Positions 18,800 to 26,470 of a stretch of DNA of 64,000 bases are shown here, one piece after another. Position numbers and translations under genes: made by a program. Within the stretch, counting starts at the first letter, position 1. Each line of letters opens with the position of its first letter. The notes under the pieces were generated by a model, which saw nothing but the letters and a program-made list of their open reading frames with translations, did no database searches and was not told the origin of the DNA. Source of the DNA: Lentzea pudingi (GTDB lineage: Bacteria > Actinomycetota > Actinomycetes > Mycobacteriales > Pseudonocardiaceae); contig NZ_BMNC01000003.1 of assembly GCF_014646255.1 (NCBI RefSeq), positions 1-64,000 on the forward strand, given 5' to 3'.

Positions 18800-18824
18800 G
18801 TTTGCGGCCGTCCCACGAGGGAAA
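18800..18824 (+). promoter_or_regulatory. Sigma-B-like stress promoter
   Basis: GTTT (18800-18803), 15 nt, GGGAAA (18819-18824), close to the actinomycete sigma-B consensus GTTT-N15/16-GGGTAA/T. It lies 30 nt before the alcohol dehydrogenase start. Confidence 0.5.
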
Positions 18825-18854
18825 GACCACGGACACGACCATCGGGAGGCGATC

Positions 18855-19988
18855 GTGAAGGCTGTCGTGTGGCACGGCAAGGGCGACATCAGGCTCGACG
18901 AGGTGCCCGACCCGCGCGTGGAGGAACCCACCGACGCGGTCGTCCGCATCACCCGCAGCGCCATCTGCGGCACCGACCTGCACATGGTCCGCGGCACGAT
19001 GCCGGGCATGGTCGAGGGGACGATCCTCGGGCACGAGGCGGTCGGCGTCGTCGAAGAGGTCGGCGCGGGTGTGCGGGGCTTCACGCCGGGCGACCGGGTG
19101 GTCGTCACCTCGACCATCGGCTGCGGCACCTGCTCCTACTGCCGCGCCGGGTACTTCGCCCAGTGCGACAACGCCAACCCGAACGGCGCGGCGGCCGGCA
19201 CGTGCTTCTTCGGCGGTCCCGAGGCCACCGGCCCGATCAACGGGCTGCAGGCCGAGCGCGCCCGGATCCCGCACGCGATGACCACGCTGGTGCGGGTCCC
19301 GGACGAGGTCAGCGACGACCAGGCCATCCTCGTGTCCGACATCTTCCCGACCGCGTGGTTCGGCGCGCGGCTCGCCGAGGTCGGTGACGGCGACACGGTT
19401 CTCGTGCTGGGCGCGGGCGTGGTCGGGCAGCTGGCCATCGCGTCGGCCAAGAGGCAGGGCGCCGGACGGGTGATCGTCGTGGACGGCGTCGAGTCGAGGC
19501 TCGACATCGCGCGGGCGCAGAACGCGGAGACCGTCGACTTCAACGCCGAGGACCCGGTCGAGGTCGTGCGCGACCTGACCGGCGGGATCGGGCCGGACCG
19601 CGTGATCGAGGCGGTCGGCGTCGACGCCGAACAGCCGGGGAAGCGGACCTCCGAGCAGTGGAAGCCCGGCGACGGACCGCGGCAGGCGCTGGACTGGGCC
19701 GTCGAACTGGTCGCGAAGGCCGGCACCGTCGGGATCATCGGCGTCTACCCGCCGGGGTTCGACGAGTTCCCGATCGGCACCGCGATGAACAAGAACCTGA
19801 CGCTGCGGATGGGCAACTGCAACCACCGCCGCTACGTGCCGCGCCTGCTCGACCTCGTGCTGACCGGATCGGTAGACCCGCTGCAGTTCATCACCCAGCG
19901 CGAGAAGCCCACGGCCGCGATCGACGCCTACAAGTCGTTCGACCTGCGTGAAGACGGATGGCTGAAGACGGTTCTCGACGTCACCTGA
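18855..19988 (+). CDS. Zinc-dependent alcohol dehydrogenase (formaldehyde dehydrogenase-like)
   Basis: 377 residues from GTG 18855, with GGGAGG at 18844-18849. Catalytic zinc ligands lie in AICGTDLH (Cys) and GHEAVGVVEEVGAG (His-Glu). A second cysteine cluster GCGTCSYCRAGYFAQC is the structural zinc site. The Rossmann motif is VLGAGVVGQLA. The extended region between about 240 and 300 (EQPGKRTSEQWKPGDGP) is typical of the glutathione-independent formaldehyde dehydrogenase-like subgroup. The sigma-B-like promoter upstream suggests stress induction. It is followed by an epimerase with a 41-nt gap. Confidence 0.88.
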   Translation: MKAVVWHGKGDIRLDEVPDPRVEEPTDAVVRITRSAICGTDLHMVRGTMPGMVEGTILGHEAVGVVEEVGAGVRGFTPGDRVVVTSTIGCGTCSYCRAGYFAQCDNANPNGAAAGTCFFGGPEATGPINGLQAERARIPHAMTTLVRVPDEVSDDQAILVSDIFPTAWFGARLAEVGDGDTVLVLGAGVVGQLAIASAKRQGAGRVIVVDGVESRLDIARAQNAETVDFNAEDPVEVVRDLTGGIGPDRVIEAVGVDAEQPGKRTSEQWKPGDGPRQALDWAVELVAKAGTVGIIGVYPPGFDEFPIGTAMNKNLTLRMGNCNHRRYVPRLLDLVLTGSVDPLQFITQREKPTAAIDAYKSFDLREDGWLKTVLDVT

Positions 19989-20029
19989 ACGGGTATCCGG
20001 CGGCACCAGGCCGACACGCGGAGGAACCC

Positions 20030-21037
20030 ATGCCAGGACGCAGGATCGTCGTCACCGGAGCGAGTGGCAACGTGGGCACGGCACTTCTGCGCAGGCTCGC
20101 CGAGGAACCGGACGTCGAGGTGCACGGCATCTCACGGCGCCCGCCCACCGACGCGCCGCCCTACCGCGGGGTGACCTGGACGCCCGTCGAGCTCGGCAGG
20201 GCCGGCGCCGAGGAGCTGCTGCGGACCGTGTTCGAGGGCGCCGACGCGGTCGTGCACCTCGCGTGGAACATCCAGCCCGCCCGGGACGAACGGCAGCTGT
20301 ACCGGACGAACGTGGCGGGCTCGGCCCAGGTCTTCGGCGCGGCGGTGAAAGCCGGTGTGCCGCACCTGGTCCACATGTCGTCCGTCGGCGCGTACTCGCC
20401 CGGCAGCAAGGACCGCCGCGTCGACGAGTCGTGGCCCGTCGACGGTGTGACGTCGTCGTTCTACAGCAGGCACAAGGCCGCCGTGGAGCACATGCTCAAC
20501 AAGTTCGAGTCCGACCTGCTCATCTCCCGGCCCCGGCCAGGCCTGATCCTGCAGTCCGACGCCGGATCCGAGATCCACGACTACTTCCTCGGCAAGCTCG
20601 TGCCGAAAGCCCTGTTCCGGCACCGGATCCCGATCCTGCCGCTCCCTCGCGACCTCGTGCTGCAGTTCGTGCACGCCGACGACGTCGCGGACGGGCTGGT
20701 CCGGATCCTGGACCAGCGCCCGCACGGCGGGGTGAACCTCGTGGCCGATCCCGTCATCACCCCCCGCGCGCTGGCGGAGGTGCTCGGCGGCCGGCACGTC
20801 GCCGTGCCGGCGAAACCGCTGCGGACGCTGGCGAGCCTGACCTGGGGACTGCGCCTGCAGCCCACCCCGCCCGGATGGGTCGACCTGGCCCTCAAGTCGC
20901 CGCTGCTGGACGCCTCACGCGCCAGGAAGGAACTTGGCTGGGAACCGCGCTACGACGCGCAGGAGGCCCTTCAGGCGCTCGTGCGAGGAATCGGAGAGGG
21001 AAAAGAGGTTCCGGGCAGTCCCGTTCTGGGTAGCTGA
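20030..21037 (+). CDS. NAD-dependent epimerase/dehydratase (extended SDR)
   Basis: 335 residues. ATG 20030 is preceded by GGAGGAA. The nucleotide-binding motif is VTGASGNVGTALLRRL; the catalytic serine region is HLVHMSSVGAYSPGS and the YxxxK pair is FYSRHKAAVEHM. The C-terminal domain has the substrate-side pattern of extended SDRs (FVHADDVADGLVRIL). Probably acts on a nucleotide-sugar or related substrate. It lies in the same direction as, and 6 nt before, the PAP2 phosphatase gene, and after the stress-type dehydrogenase, so the three likely form an operon. Confidence 0.88.
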   Translation: MPGRRIVVTGASGNVGTALLRRLAEEPDVEVHGISRRPPTDAPPYRGVTWTPVELGRAGAEELLRTVFEGADAVVHLAWNIQPARDERQLYRTNVAGSAQVFGAAVKAGVPHLVHMSSVGAYSPGSKDRRVDESWPVDGVTSSFYSRHKAAVEHMLNKFESDLLISRPRPGLILQSDAGSEIHDYFLGKLVPKALFRHRIPILPLPRDLVLQFVHADDVADGLVRILDQRPHGGVNLVADPVITPRALAEVLGGRHVAVPAKPLRTLASLTWGLRLQPTPPGWVDLALKSPLLDASRARKELGWEPRYDAQEALQALVRGIGEGKEVPGSPVLGS

Positions 21038-21043
21038 TCCCAC

Positions 21044-21631
21044 ATGACAGGTGAGGACGAATTAGAAGAGCTCGACGCGGACGCGCTGCACGACAGCGAG
21101 CTGTTGCCCACGAGACGTCCTCACCCGGTGATCGTGGCGGCCAGCCTCACCGCACGAGCCGGGCTGCTGTGGCTGCCGGTGGCCGGCGCGCTCGCCCTGT
21201 GCGGCAAGAAGAAGGCCGCGAAGCGCGCGTTCACCGCGGCCGTGGTCGCGATGCCGTTGGGGCACCTCGTGAGTCAGTTCGTGCACCGTCGCAGACCCTC
21301 GGCCGCGAACATGCCCGCGCGGCAGGCCTTGCCCGAGCACCCGGACTCGTCGTCGTTCCCGTCCAAGCACGCCGTGACGGCCGCCGCGTTCGGCACCGCC
21401 GCCGCGCTGACCGACGGCGAGACGGCGTTCTTCGTGATGCCACTGGTGTTGCTCGTCGCCTACAGCCGCCTCAGGACCCGCGTGCACTGGCCCACGGACG
21501 TCCTGGGCGGCTTGACGATCGGCGCGCTCGTGGCGCTGGCTCAGGCCGGGATCGGCCGTTCCGCGAGGGCCAGGGCGACGGCGTGGAGGTTGGCGGCCAT
21601 GGTGCGGCCGGTCTTCTCCGACCACTCGTGA
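21044..21631 (+). CDS. PAP2-family membrane phosphatase
   Basis: 195 residues. Three motifs of the PAP2 superfamily are present in order: HRRRPSAANMP (K/RxxxxxxRP), SSSFPSKHAVTA (PSGH variant, with K for G) and YSRLRTRVHWPTDVLGG (SRxxxxxHxxxD), interleaved with hydrophobic segments. Such enzymes dephosphorylate lipid phosphates such as undecaprenyl diphosphate or phosphatidic acid at the membrane. The C-terminal 91 nt overlap the convergent flavoprotein gene, an unusually long overlap of coding sequence. Confidence 0.87.
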   Translation: MTGEDELEELDADALHDSELLPTRRPHPVIVAASLTARAGLLWLPVAGALALCGKKKAAKRAFTAAVVAMPLGHLVSQFVHRRRPSAANMPARQALPEHPDSSSFPSKHAVTAAAFGTAAALTDGETAFFVMPLVLLVAYSRLRTRVHWPTDVLGGLTIGALVALAQAGIGRSARARATAWRLAAMVRPVFSDHS

Positions 21632-22137
21632 CCCTCGTCGGTGTCGGCGTAACTCGGTCCCGGGCCGGGGCCGCGGTTCCAGTACGTCCAGGCCTGGCCG
21701 GGGATCGTGTACCCGATGTCGCCGAGGCCACCGCAGATCTCGCTGATCACGTGGTGCGCGCCGTCCTCGTTGCCGGTCACCACCACGCCCGCGACCCGGT
21801 TGTAGGCCACCGGCCGGTCCTGGTCGTCGGTCTCGGAGATCATCGCGTCCATCCGTTCCAGCGCCCGTTGCGCGAGCGAGGACGGACGGCCGACCCACGT
21901 CGGCGTGGCGAACACCAGGATCTCGGCGTCGAGCAGCAACCGGTGGATGTTCGGCCACTCGTCACCGCCGCCGAGGTCGGTCTCGACACCGGGCGGGATC
22001 TCGTGGTCCGCCAACCGGAACGAGGTCACCTCGACGTCCTTCTTCGTCAGCTCGTCGATCACCACCTGGGCCAGCAGGTCGGTGTTGGACTGGTCGGGCG
22101 ACTTCTTCAGGGTGCAGTTCAGCACCACGGCTCGCAT
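21541..22137 (-). CDS. NAD(P)H-dependent FMN reductase-like flavodoxin
   Basis: 198 residues. Flavodoxin-like fold: NCTLKKSPDQSNTDLL is the FMN phosphate loop, followed by LVFATPTWVGRPSSLAQ and GVVVTGNEDGAHHVI. Proteins like this reduce quinones, azo compounds or iron, or act as flavin reductases for partner oxygenases. Its ATG shares one base with the stop of the upstream SDR (TGATG), and the SDR is coupled to a P450, so it is a plausible redox partner in that set. The 3' part overlaps the convergent PAP2 gene by 91 nt. Confidence 0.85.
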   Translation of the reverse strand: MRAVVLNCTLKKSPDQSNTDLLAQVVIDELTKKDVEVTSFRLADHEIPPGVETDLGGGDEWPNIHRLLLDAEILVFATPTWVGRPSSLAQRALERMDAMISETDDQDRPVAYNRVAGVVVTGNEDGAHHVISEICGGLGDIGYTIPGQAWTYWNRGPGPGPSYADTDEGHEWSEKTGRTMAANLHAVALALAERPIPA

Positions 22138-22931
22138 CAGGTCTGCCTCCACTTCTCGTCGGTCACCAGCTGGCTCGCCTGCGGGCCCATCAGCGACATC
22201 CCGCCGTCCACGACGAACGACGCCCCCGTCACGTAGCTCGCGGCCGGCGTCGCGAGGAACGCCACCACCGCGGCGACCTCGTGGGCGCTTCCCGGTCTGC
22301 CGAGCGGCACGCCCGGACGCGCCTGCGTGTGCGGGTCGACGTCCTCCTGCCCGGTCATCGGCGTCGAGATCTCGCCGGGCGCCACGGAGTTGACCGTGAT
22401 GCCGTGCTCGGACAGCTCGAGGGCGAGCACCTCGGTGAGCGCGCCCAGCCCGGCCTTCGCGGCGCAGTACGGCGCGGCGCCGACGCGGGGCAGGTGTTCG
22501 TGGACGGACGTGATGTTGATGATCCGTCCGCCGCGACCGGCCGCGATCATGTGCCGGGCCGCGCGCTGACAGCACAGGAACGCGCCGTCGAGGTCGACCG
22601 AGAGCACCGAGCGCCAGGTGTCGAACGGCATGTCCAGCGCCTTCTGGCTGCTCCCGGTGCCGGCGCAGTTCACCAGGACGTCGACGCCGCCCAGTTCCGC
22701 CGCCAGTTCGTCGATCACGTCGGCCGCGTCCGGCAGTGCGGTGAGGTCGAGCTGCCGCACGGCGCAACGAGCACCGGCCTCGCGGACCTCGTCAGCCGTC
22801 CGGGCAGCTCCGTCGGCGTCCTGGTGGTAGGTGATGCCCACGTCGACGCCGCCGCCCGCGAGCGCGACGGCCACGGCCTTGCCGATGCCGGAGTCCGCGC
22901 CGGTCACGATGGAGGTGAGGGGTGCGTTCAT
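22137..22931 (-). CDS. Short-chain dehydrogenase/reductase (SDR)
   Basis: 264 residues. Classical SDR: TGADSGIGKAVAVAL (TGxxxGIG), VNCAGTGS (NNAG variant), catalytic serine in NITSVHEHLP, YCAAKAGLGALTE (YxxxK), and VNSVAPGEISTPM. Oxidises or reduces an alcohol/ketone with NAD(P)H. Its start overlaps the P450 stop by 4 nt and its stop overlaps the flavoprotein start by 1 nt, so the three are one transcript. The substrate is unknown. Confidence 0.9.
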   Translation of the reverse strand: MNAPLTSIVTGADSGIGKAVAVALAGGGVDVGITYHQDADGAARTADEVREAGARCAVRQLDLTALPDAADVIDELAAELGGVDVLVNCAGTGSSQKALDMPFDTWRSVLSVDLDGAFLCCQRAARHMIAAGRGGRIINITSVHEHLPRVGAAPYCAAKAGLGALTEVLALELSEHGITVNSVAPGEISTPMTGQEDVDPHTQARPGVPLGRPGSAHEVAAVVAFLATPAASYVTGASFVVDGGMSLMGPQASQLVTDEKWRQT

Positions 22932-24112
22932 GAGACGCGAGTACCCGTCGGGGTCGCGGGCATGCGGATGCCGAAGTGGTTCAGCGTTCCCGGCAGCGGT
23001 TCGCCGAGCACGGGGAACGAGAGGTGCTCGCTCAGCGTGTCGAGCATCGTCGCGGCGACGGTGAGCACCAAATCGCGGCCGGGGCACACGCCGGGCCCGG
23101 CGCTGAACGGCACGATCGCCGGGTCGCGCGGGCCGTCCCACAGTTCCGGCGCGTACCGGTCGGCGAACGGCAGCCGGTCCGGGTCGCGGTGGAAGTACGG
23201 CGTGAACACCACGAACTCGGTGTTCGCCGGCAGCCACGTGCCGTGCCAGCGCGTCGGCTTCGTGCTCTCGCGCAGGATCACGGGCGTCGTAGGCCACAAC
23301 CGCGCCGACTCGAGGATGCCGTTCATGCCACGCGCACCGATGGCCAGTGCTCGCAGCGTGACGATGCCGGCCGCGTCGAACGCGAACAGCCAGTGAGGGA
23401 TCTGGCCGGACAGGTCACCCGGTTGTGCGGCCAAACTGCCCTTTTCGTGACGCGAGAGGTGTTCGTCGAGCCGTTTCTGGAACCGTGCGCGCAGGTCGTG
23501 CCGCCTCGGGTGGAGGAAGGCCCAGTTGGCGTTCTGGCGCAGCGCCTTCAGGTCGTCGGTGAGCTGGTCGTCGCCGCGCGCGCCGTCTCCGAGGACGATC
23601 CTGCGCGCGATCCGCCACCACGTCTGGTTGAACGACTCCCAGGTCAGCTCGCCGGTGCTCATGACGTGCCGGGTGAGCAGGTCGGCCTCGTCGCGCACGA
23701 CGGCCTCGGCGGGCACGTTCTCCGGCCGCAACGCCCGCTCGTTCAGCTCGCGCAGCCGGTCGCGCTCGGGCCCTTCGGAGATCAGCACGCCGTGCGGCTG
23801 GAAGTGCCTCAACGCGGCCTTCTTCTCCTTCGTGGCCAGCGCGAACGGCTCCGGCGACTCGGCGAGCAGCCTCCCGACGTCCTCCGGGTCGACCAGCACC
23901 GCGACGCTGCGGCCGGTGATGCGCAGCCGCACCGGTTCGGGACCGTAGCGGTCGCGCAGCCTCCGCATCGTGTCGATGGCTCTGGTGTCGGCCTGGACCT
24001 TCTCGGCGGCCGCCAGCACGCCCGGCCGCCGGACGATGACGCCCTTGGCGAGCGTGGGCAGCAGCACCGTCGCGAGCACGCGGGCGGTGTCCAGTCGGGA
24101 AGAGATCGCCAT
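22928..24112 (-). CDS. Cytochrome P450
   Basis: 394 residues. The heme-binding loop is PFSAGPGVCPGRDLV with the axial cysteine; the ExxR motif is ESARLWPTT in the K helix. The I helix reads LFAFDAAGIVTLRALA, an A-x-x-x-G variant lacking the usual (D/E)T pair next to the glycine, which may affect proton delivery. First gene of P450-SDR-flavoprotein. No ferredoxin or ferredoxin reductase is nearby. The N-terminus has a modest hydrophobic stretch but no clear anchor. Its promoter is divergent from the stress genes starting at 24194. Confidence 0.92.
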   Translation of the reverse strand: MAISSRLDTARVLATVLLPTLAKGVIVRRPGVLAAAEKVQADTRAIDTMRRLRDRYGPEPVRLRITGRSVAVLVDPEDVGRLLAESPEPFALATKEKKAALRHFQPHGVLISEGPERDRLRELNERALRPENVPAEAVVRDEADLLTRHVMSTGELTWESFNQTWWRIARRIVLGDGARGDDQLTDDLKALRQNANWAFLHPRRHDLRARFQKRLDEHLSRHEKGSLAAQPGDLSGQIPHWLFAFDAAGIVTLRALAIGARGMNGILESARLWPTTPVILRESTKPTRWHGTWLPANTEFVVFTPYFHRDPDRLPFADRYAPELWDGPRDPAIVPFSAGPGVCPGRDLVLTVAATMLDTLSEHLSFPVLGEPLPGTLNHFGIRMPATPTGTRVS

Positions 24113-24136
24113 GCACCCGGCTACCCGGTCATCCAG

Positions 24137-24162
24137 GTGTGAACCACCCCGACCGGGGGTAA
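24137..24162 (+). promoter_or_regulatory. Sigma-B-like promoter
   Basis: GTGT (24137-24140), 16 nt, GGGTAA (24157-24162), about 32 nt before the start at 24194. It resembles the promoter at 18800 and suggests general stress control of the following three genes. Confidence 0.5.
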
Positions 24163-24193
24163 TCGCGGGTCAGCACCGAGTCAGGAGGTCGTG

Positions 24194-24520
24194 ATGCCCG
24201 CGGGATCGAACGCGAAACGGGAACGCCAGTACGAGCACATCAAGGACTCAGCGCAGGACCGTGGCGCCTCGCCCAAGCGCGCCAAGGAGATCGCGGCCAG
24301 GACGGTGAACAAGAACCGCGCCCAGGCCGGCGAGTCCAAGACGGCGAGCAAGTCGTCCACTCAGGACATGTCACCGCAGAAGCGCGGTGGCCAGCGCTCG
24401 GGCACGAACCGTCCCAAGGGCCTCACGAAGGAACAGCTCTACAACGAGGCCAAGAAGAAGAACGTCAAGGGCCGTTCCACCATGACCAAGAAGGAACTCG
24501 CCACTGCGCTCGGACGCTGA
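24194..24520 (+). CDS. Basic small protein with C-terminal SAP/HeH-like module
   Basis: 108 residues, strongly basic. ATG 24194 follows AGGAGG (24183-24188). The N-terminal part (SNAKRERQYEHIKDSAQDR, then KRAKEIAARTVNKNRAQ) matches a widespread actinobacterial family often labelled plasmid stabilization protein, a name without clear functional support. The last 30 residues (LTKEQLYNEAKKKNVKGRS followed by TMTKKELATAL) look like a SAP/HeH/Rho-N helix-extended-loop-helix nucleic-acid-binding module. The same module ends the hemerythrin protein two genes downstream. Sigma-B-like promoter upstream. Likely a nucleic-acid-associated stress protein. Confidence 0.8.
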   Translation: MPAGSNAKRERQYEHIKDSAQDRGASPKRAKEIAARTVNKNRAQAGESKTASKSSTQDMSPQKRGGQRSGTNRPKGLTKEQLYNEAKKKNVKGRSTMTKKELATALGR

Positions 24521-24521
24521 C

Positions 24522-25184
24522 GTGCAGGACGTGGACAAGGCGTCGGCGCTGACGATCCTCACCATGGAGCACAACACGCTGCAGATGATCCGCACGGCGA
24601 CGATCACCGACGCGACCGGACGGGCGGGCCACCTGCTCACGACGATCTCCGCGTCCATGATCGCACTCGGGTTCGTCGCCCAGGTGGTACCGCTGACGGT
24701 GCTGCTCACGCTGGTGCTGGTCATCTTCTCGGCCCTGTTCCTGATCGGTCTCGCCACGCTGTTCCGCGCCGTGGAGCTGACGATCGAGGACGTGCAGGCG
24801 GGCCTGGGCATCAACCGCATCAGGGCCGTCTACGCCGAGCTCGAACCGTCCACCAGGCACGTCTTCGTGCGCCAGCTGCACGACGACACGCTCGGCGTCG
24901 AGGTGGACGCCGGTCAGACCGGCTGGCGCAAGGCCAGACGCCCACGGCTGATCGGCACCACGCTCGGCGTGGCCGGCTTCGTGAACCTCGTCAACTCGCT
25001 CGTCGGCGGCGTGACCGCCGGTGCGGCGGCAGGCCTGCTGGGCGTGTCCCTGGCGGGGTCGATCGTCCTCAGCACAGTCGTCGCGATCGCCGTGTTCAGT
25101 GCTTTCGGCGTCGTGCTCGGCCGAATCGGACGGCGCGGCGTCGCGCCCATCACCACGCGCTATCCGAGGAACAACCCGAACTGA
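24522..25184 (+). CDS. Membrane protein of unknown function
   Basis: 220 residues from GTG 24522, 1 nt after the preceding stop. Two hydrophobic pairs are visible: LLTTISASMIALGFVAQVV with VLLTLVLVIFSALFLIGLA, and FVNLVNSLVGGVTAGAAAGL with AGSIVLSTVVAIAVFSAFGV. A soluble loop of about 90 residues between them contains acidic and basic patches. I do not recognise the family. Position between two proteins that share a C-terminal module and under a sigma-B-like promoter suggests a membrane role in stress response. Confidence 0.75.
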   Translation: MQDVDKASALTILTMEHNTLQMIRTATITDATGRAGHLLTTISASMIALGFVAQVVPLTVLLTLVLVIFSALFLIGLATLFRAVELTIEDVQAGLGINRIRAVYAELEPSTRHVFVRQLHDDTLGVEVDAGQTGWRKARRPRLIGTTLGVAGFVNLVNSLVGGVTAGAAAGLLGVSLAGSIVLSTVVAIAVFSAFGVVLGRIGRRGVAPITTRYPRNNPN

Positions 25185-25196
25185 AGGAGAACCACC

Positions 25197-25751
25197 ATGC
25201 AGTACGACGTCGTCGACCTGATCATGCAGGACCACCGCGAGGTGGAGCGCCTGTTCGACGAGCTGAAGAACCACCCGGAGAAACGGCCTCTGCTCACCCC
25301 GGTCCTCTGCGGCCTGCTCGTCGCCCACAGCCGCGCGGAGGAGTCCGAGGTCTACCCGGCCGCCAAGGACGCGGGCGGGGACGACGAGGTCGAGCACAGC
25401 CAGGAGGAGCACGCCGAGGCGGAGCAGCTGCTCGTCAAGCTCCTCGACGCCGAGTACGACTCGCCGCAGTTCGACAAGGCACTGCAGGACGTCGTCGACT
25501 CCATCACCCACCACGTGGAGGAAGAGGAGAAGACGGTGCTCCCGGGCATGCGCAAGCGGCTCAGCGCGGAACGCCGGTACGAGCTCGGCGAGGCGTTCGC
25601 GCGCAGCCGGGCCGACCACCTCGGTGAGATGCCCGGTCAGGCCACGCGCGAGGAACTGCTGACGCAGGCCAAGAACCTCGGCGTGGACGGCGCGTCGAGC
25701 ATGACCAAGGAGCAGTTGCGCAAGGAGCTCGCGAAGGCAGCCTCCAGCTAA
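25197..25751 (+). CDS. Hemerythrin HHE-domain protein with SAP/HeH-like tail
   Basis: 184 residues with AAGGAGA upstream. The helical bundle carries iron ligands in IMQDHREVERLFDEL (H), LVAHSRAEESEVYP (H, E) and SITHHVEEEEKTVLP (H, E), typical of non-heme di-iron hemerythrin domains that bind oxygen or nitric oxide. The C-terminus (TREELLTQAKNLGVDGASS then MTKEQLRKEL, residues about 152-182) is the same module as in the protein at 24194. The fusion links an oxygen or redox sensor to a probable nucleic-acid-binding element. Convergent, with a 4-nt overlap, to the dioxygenase at 25748. Confidence 0.87.
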   Translation: MQYDVVDLIMQDHREVERLFDELKNHPEKRPLLTPVLCGLLVAHSRAEESEVYPAAKDAGGDDEVEHSQEEHAEAEQLLVKLLDAEYDSPQFDKALQDVVDSITHHVEEEEKTVLPGMRKRLSAERRYELGEAFARSRADHLGEMPGQATREELLTQAKNLGVDGASSMTKEQLRKELAKAASS

Positions 25752-26470
25752 GCCTCGTCCGTCCGCACGGTCTGGATGTGCACGGTCCGCGCGCCGGTGT
25801 GCGCGTCCCGGCCGTGCCAGCAGCGGTAGTTGTCCAGGACCAGGAGCTCGCCCTCGTTCAGCCTGAGTCTCGGCAACGTCCGTTGCGCCCGTTCGACCTC
25901 CTCGTCGAAGCGGGCGAGCATCCCGTTGACGCGTTCGGTGCCGGGGTCGCGGTGCAGGGCCGTGACCCCGTCCGTGCGGCGGGTGATGCGCCTGCCGGTG
26001 CGCGTGAACTCGATGTGGCGGCCTACCCGCGGTGTCGCGGGTAGGCCGCGCGTCTGTGCCCAGCGCCCGTAGAGGTCGACGTCCGTTCCTCTCAGGAACT
26101 CCTTCAGCTCCGCGTCCAGCGAGTCGGTGAACTCGTGCGCGTCGAGCACGAAGGACTGACCTCCGTACGGGGCCTGGGAAGCGAGCAGCACCAGCACGTG
26201 GTCCTCGTCGGGATGCCTGCGCCGCACCTGCTTCCCGGCGATGTCGACCACCACGTCGAAGCTGTCCGCGTGCAGGCCGACGATCCCGCCGTCGACGGAC
26301 CGCCTGGTGCGGTACGGGTACAGCTCGCGCAACGCCGTGCCGAACAGCAGGGCCGAGGCCACCGGCAGCGAGTTCGGGTCGTTCGGCAACCCGGTCAGGA
26401 TCACCGCGCCCTTCTCCGCCAACGTCGTGCGCGCGGCGGGATCGAGGACCTGCAGGCGGGGCACGATCAT
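25748..26470 (-). CDS. TauD-like Fe(II)/2-oxoglutarate dioxygenase
   Basis: 240 residues, ATG 26470. The iron triad is visible: HxD in GLHADSFDVVV and a distal histidine in ARTVHIQTVRTD; a 2-oxoglutarate-binding arginine probably lies near the C-terminus. LDNYRCWHGRDAHTG is typical of TauD/clavaminate synthase relatives that hydroxylate amino acids or small metabolites. The ATG overlaps the stop of the MFS exporter gene by 4 nt, so the enzyme and exporter are co-made from a promoter carrying a Fur/Zur-type box. This suggests the product modifies the exported compound. Amino-acid hydroxylation would add a metal ligand. Substrate unknown. Confidence 0.83.
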   Translation of the reverse strand: MIVPRLQVLDPAARTTLAEKGAVILTGLPNDPNSLPVASALLFGTALRELYPYRTRRSVDGGIVGLHADSFDVVVDIAGKQVRRRHPDEDHVLVLLASQAPYGGQSFVLDAHEFTDSLDAELKEFLRGTDVDLYGRWAQTRGLPATPRVGRHIEFTRTGRRITRRTDGVTALHRDPGTERVNGMLARFDEEVERAQRTLPRLRLNEGELLVLDNYRCWHGRDAHTGARTVHIQTVRTDEA

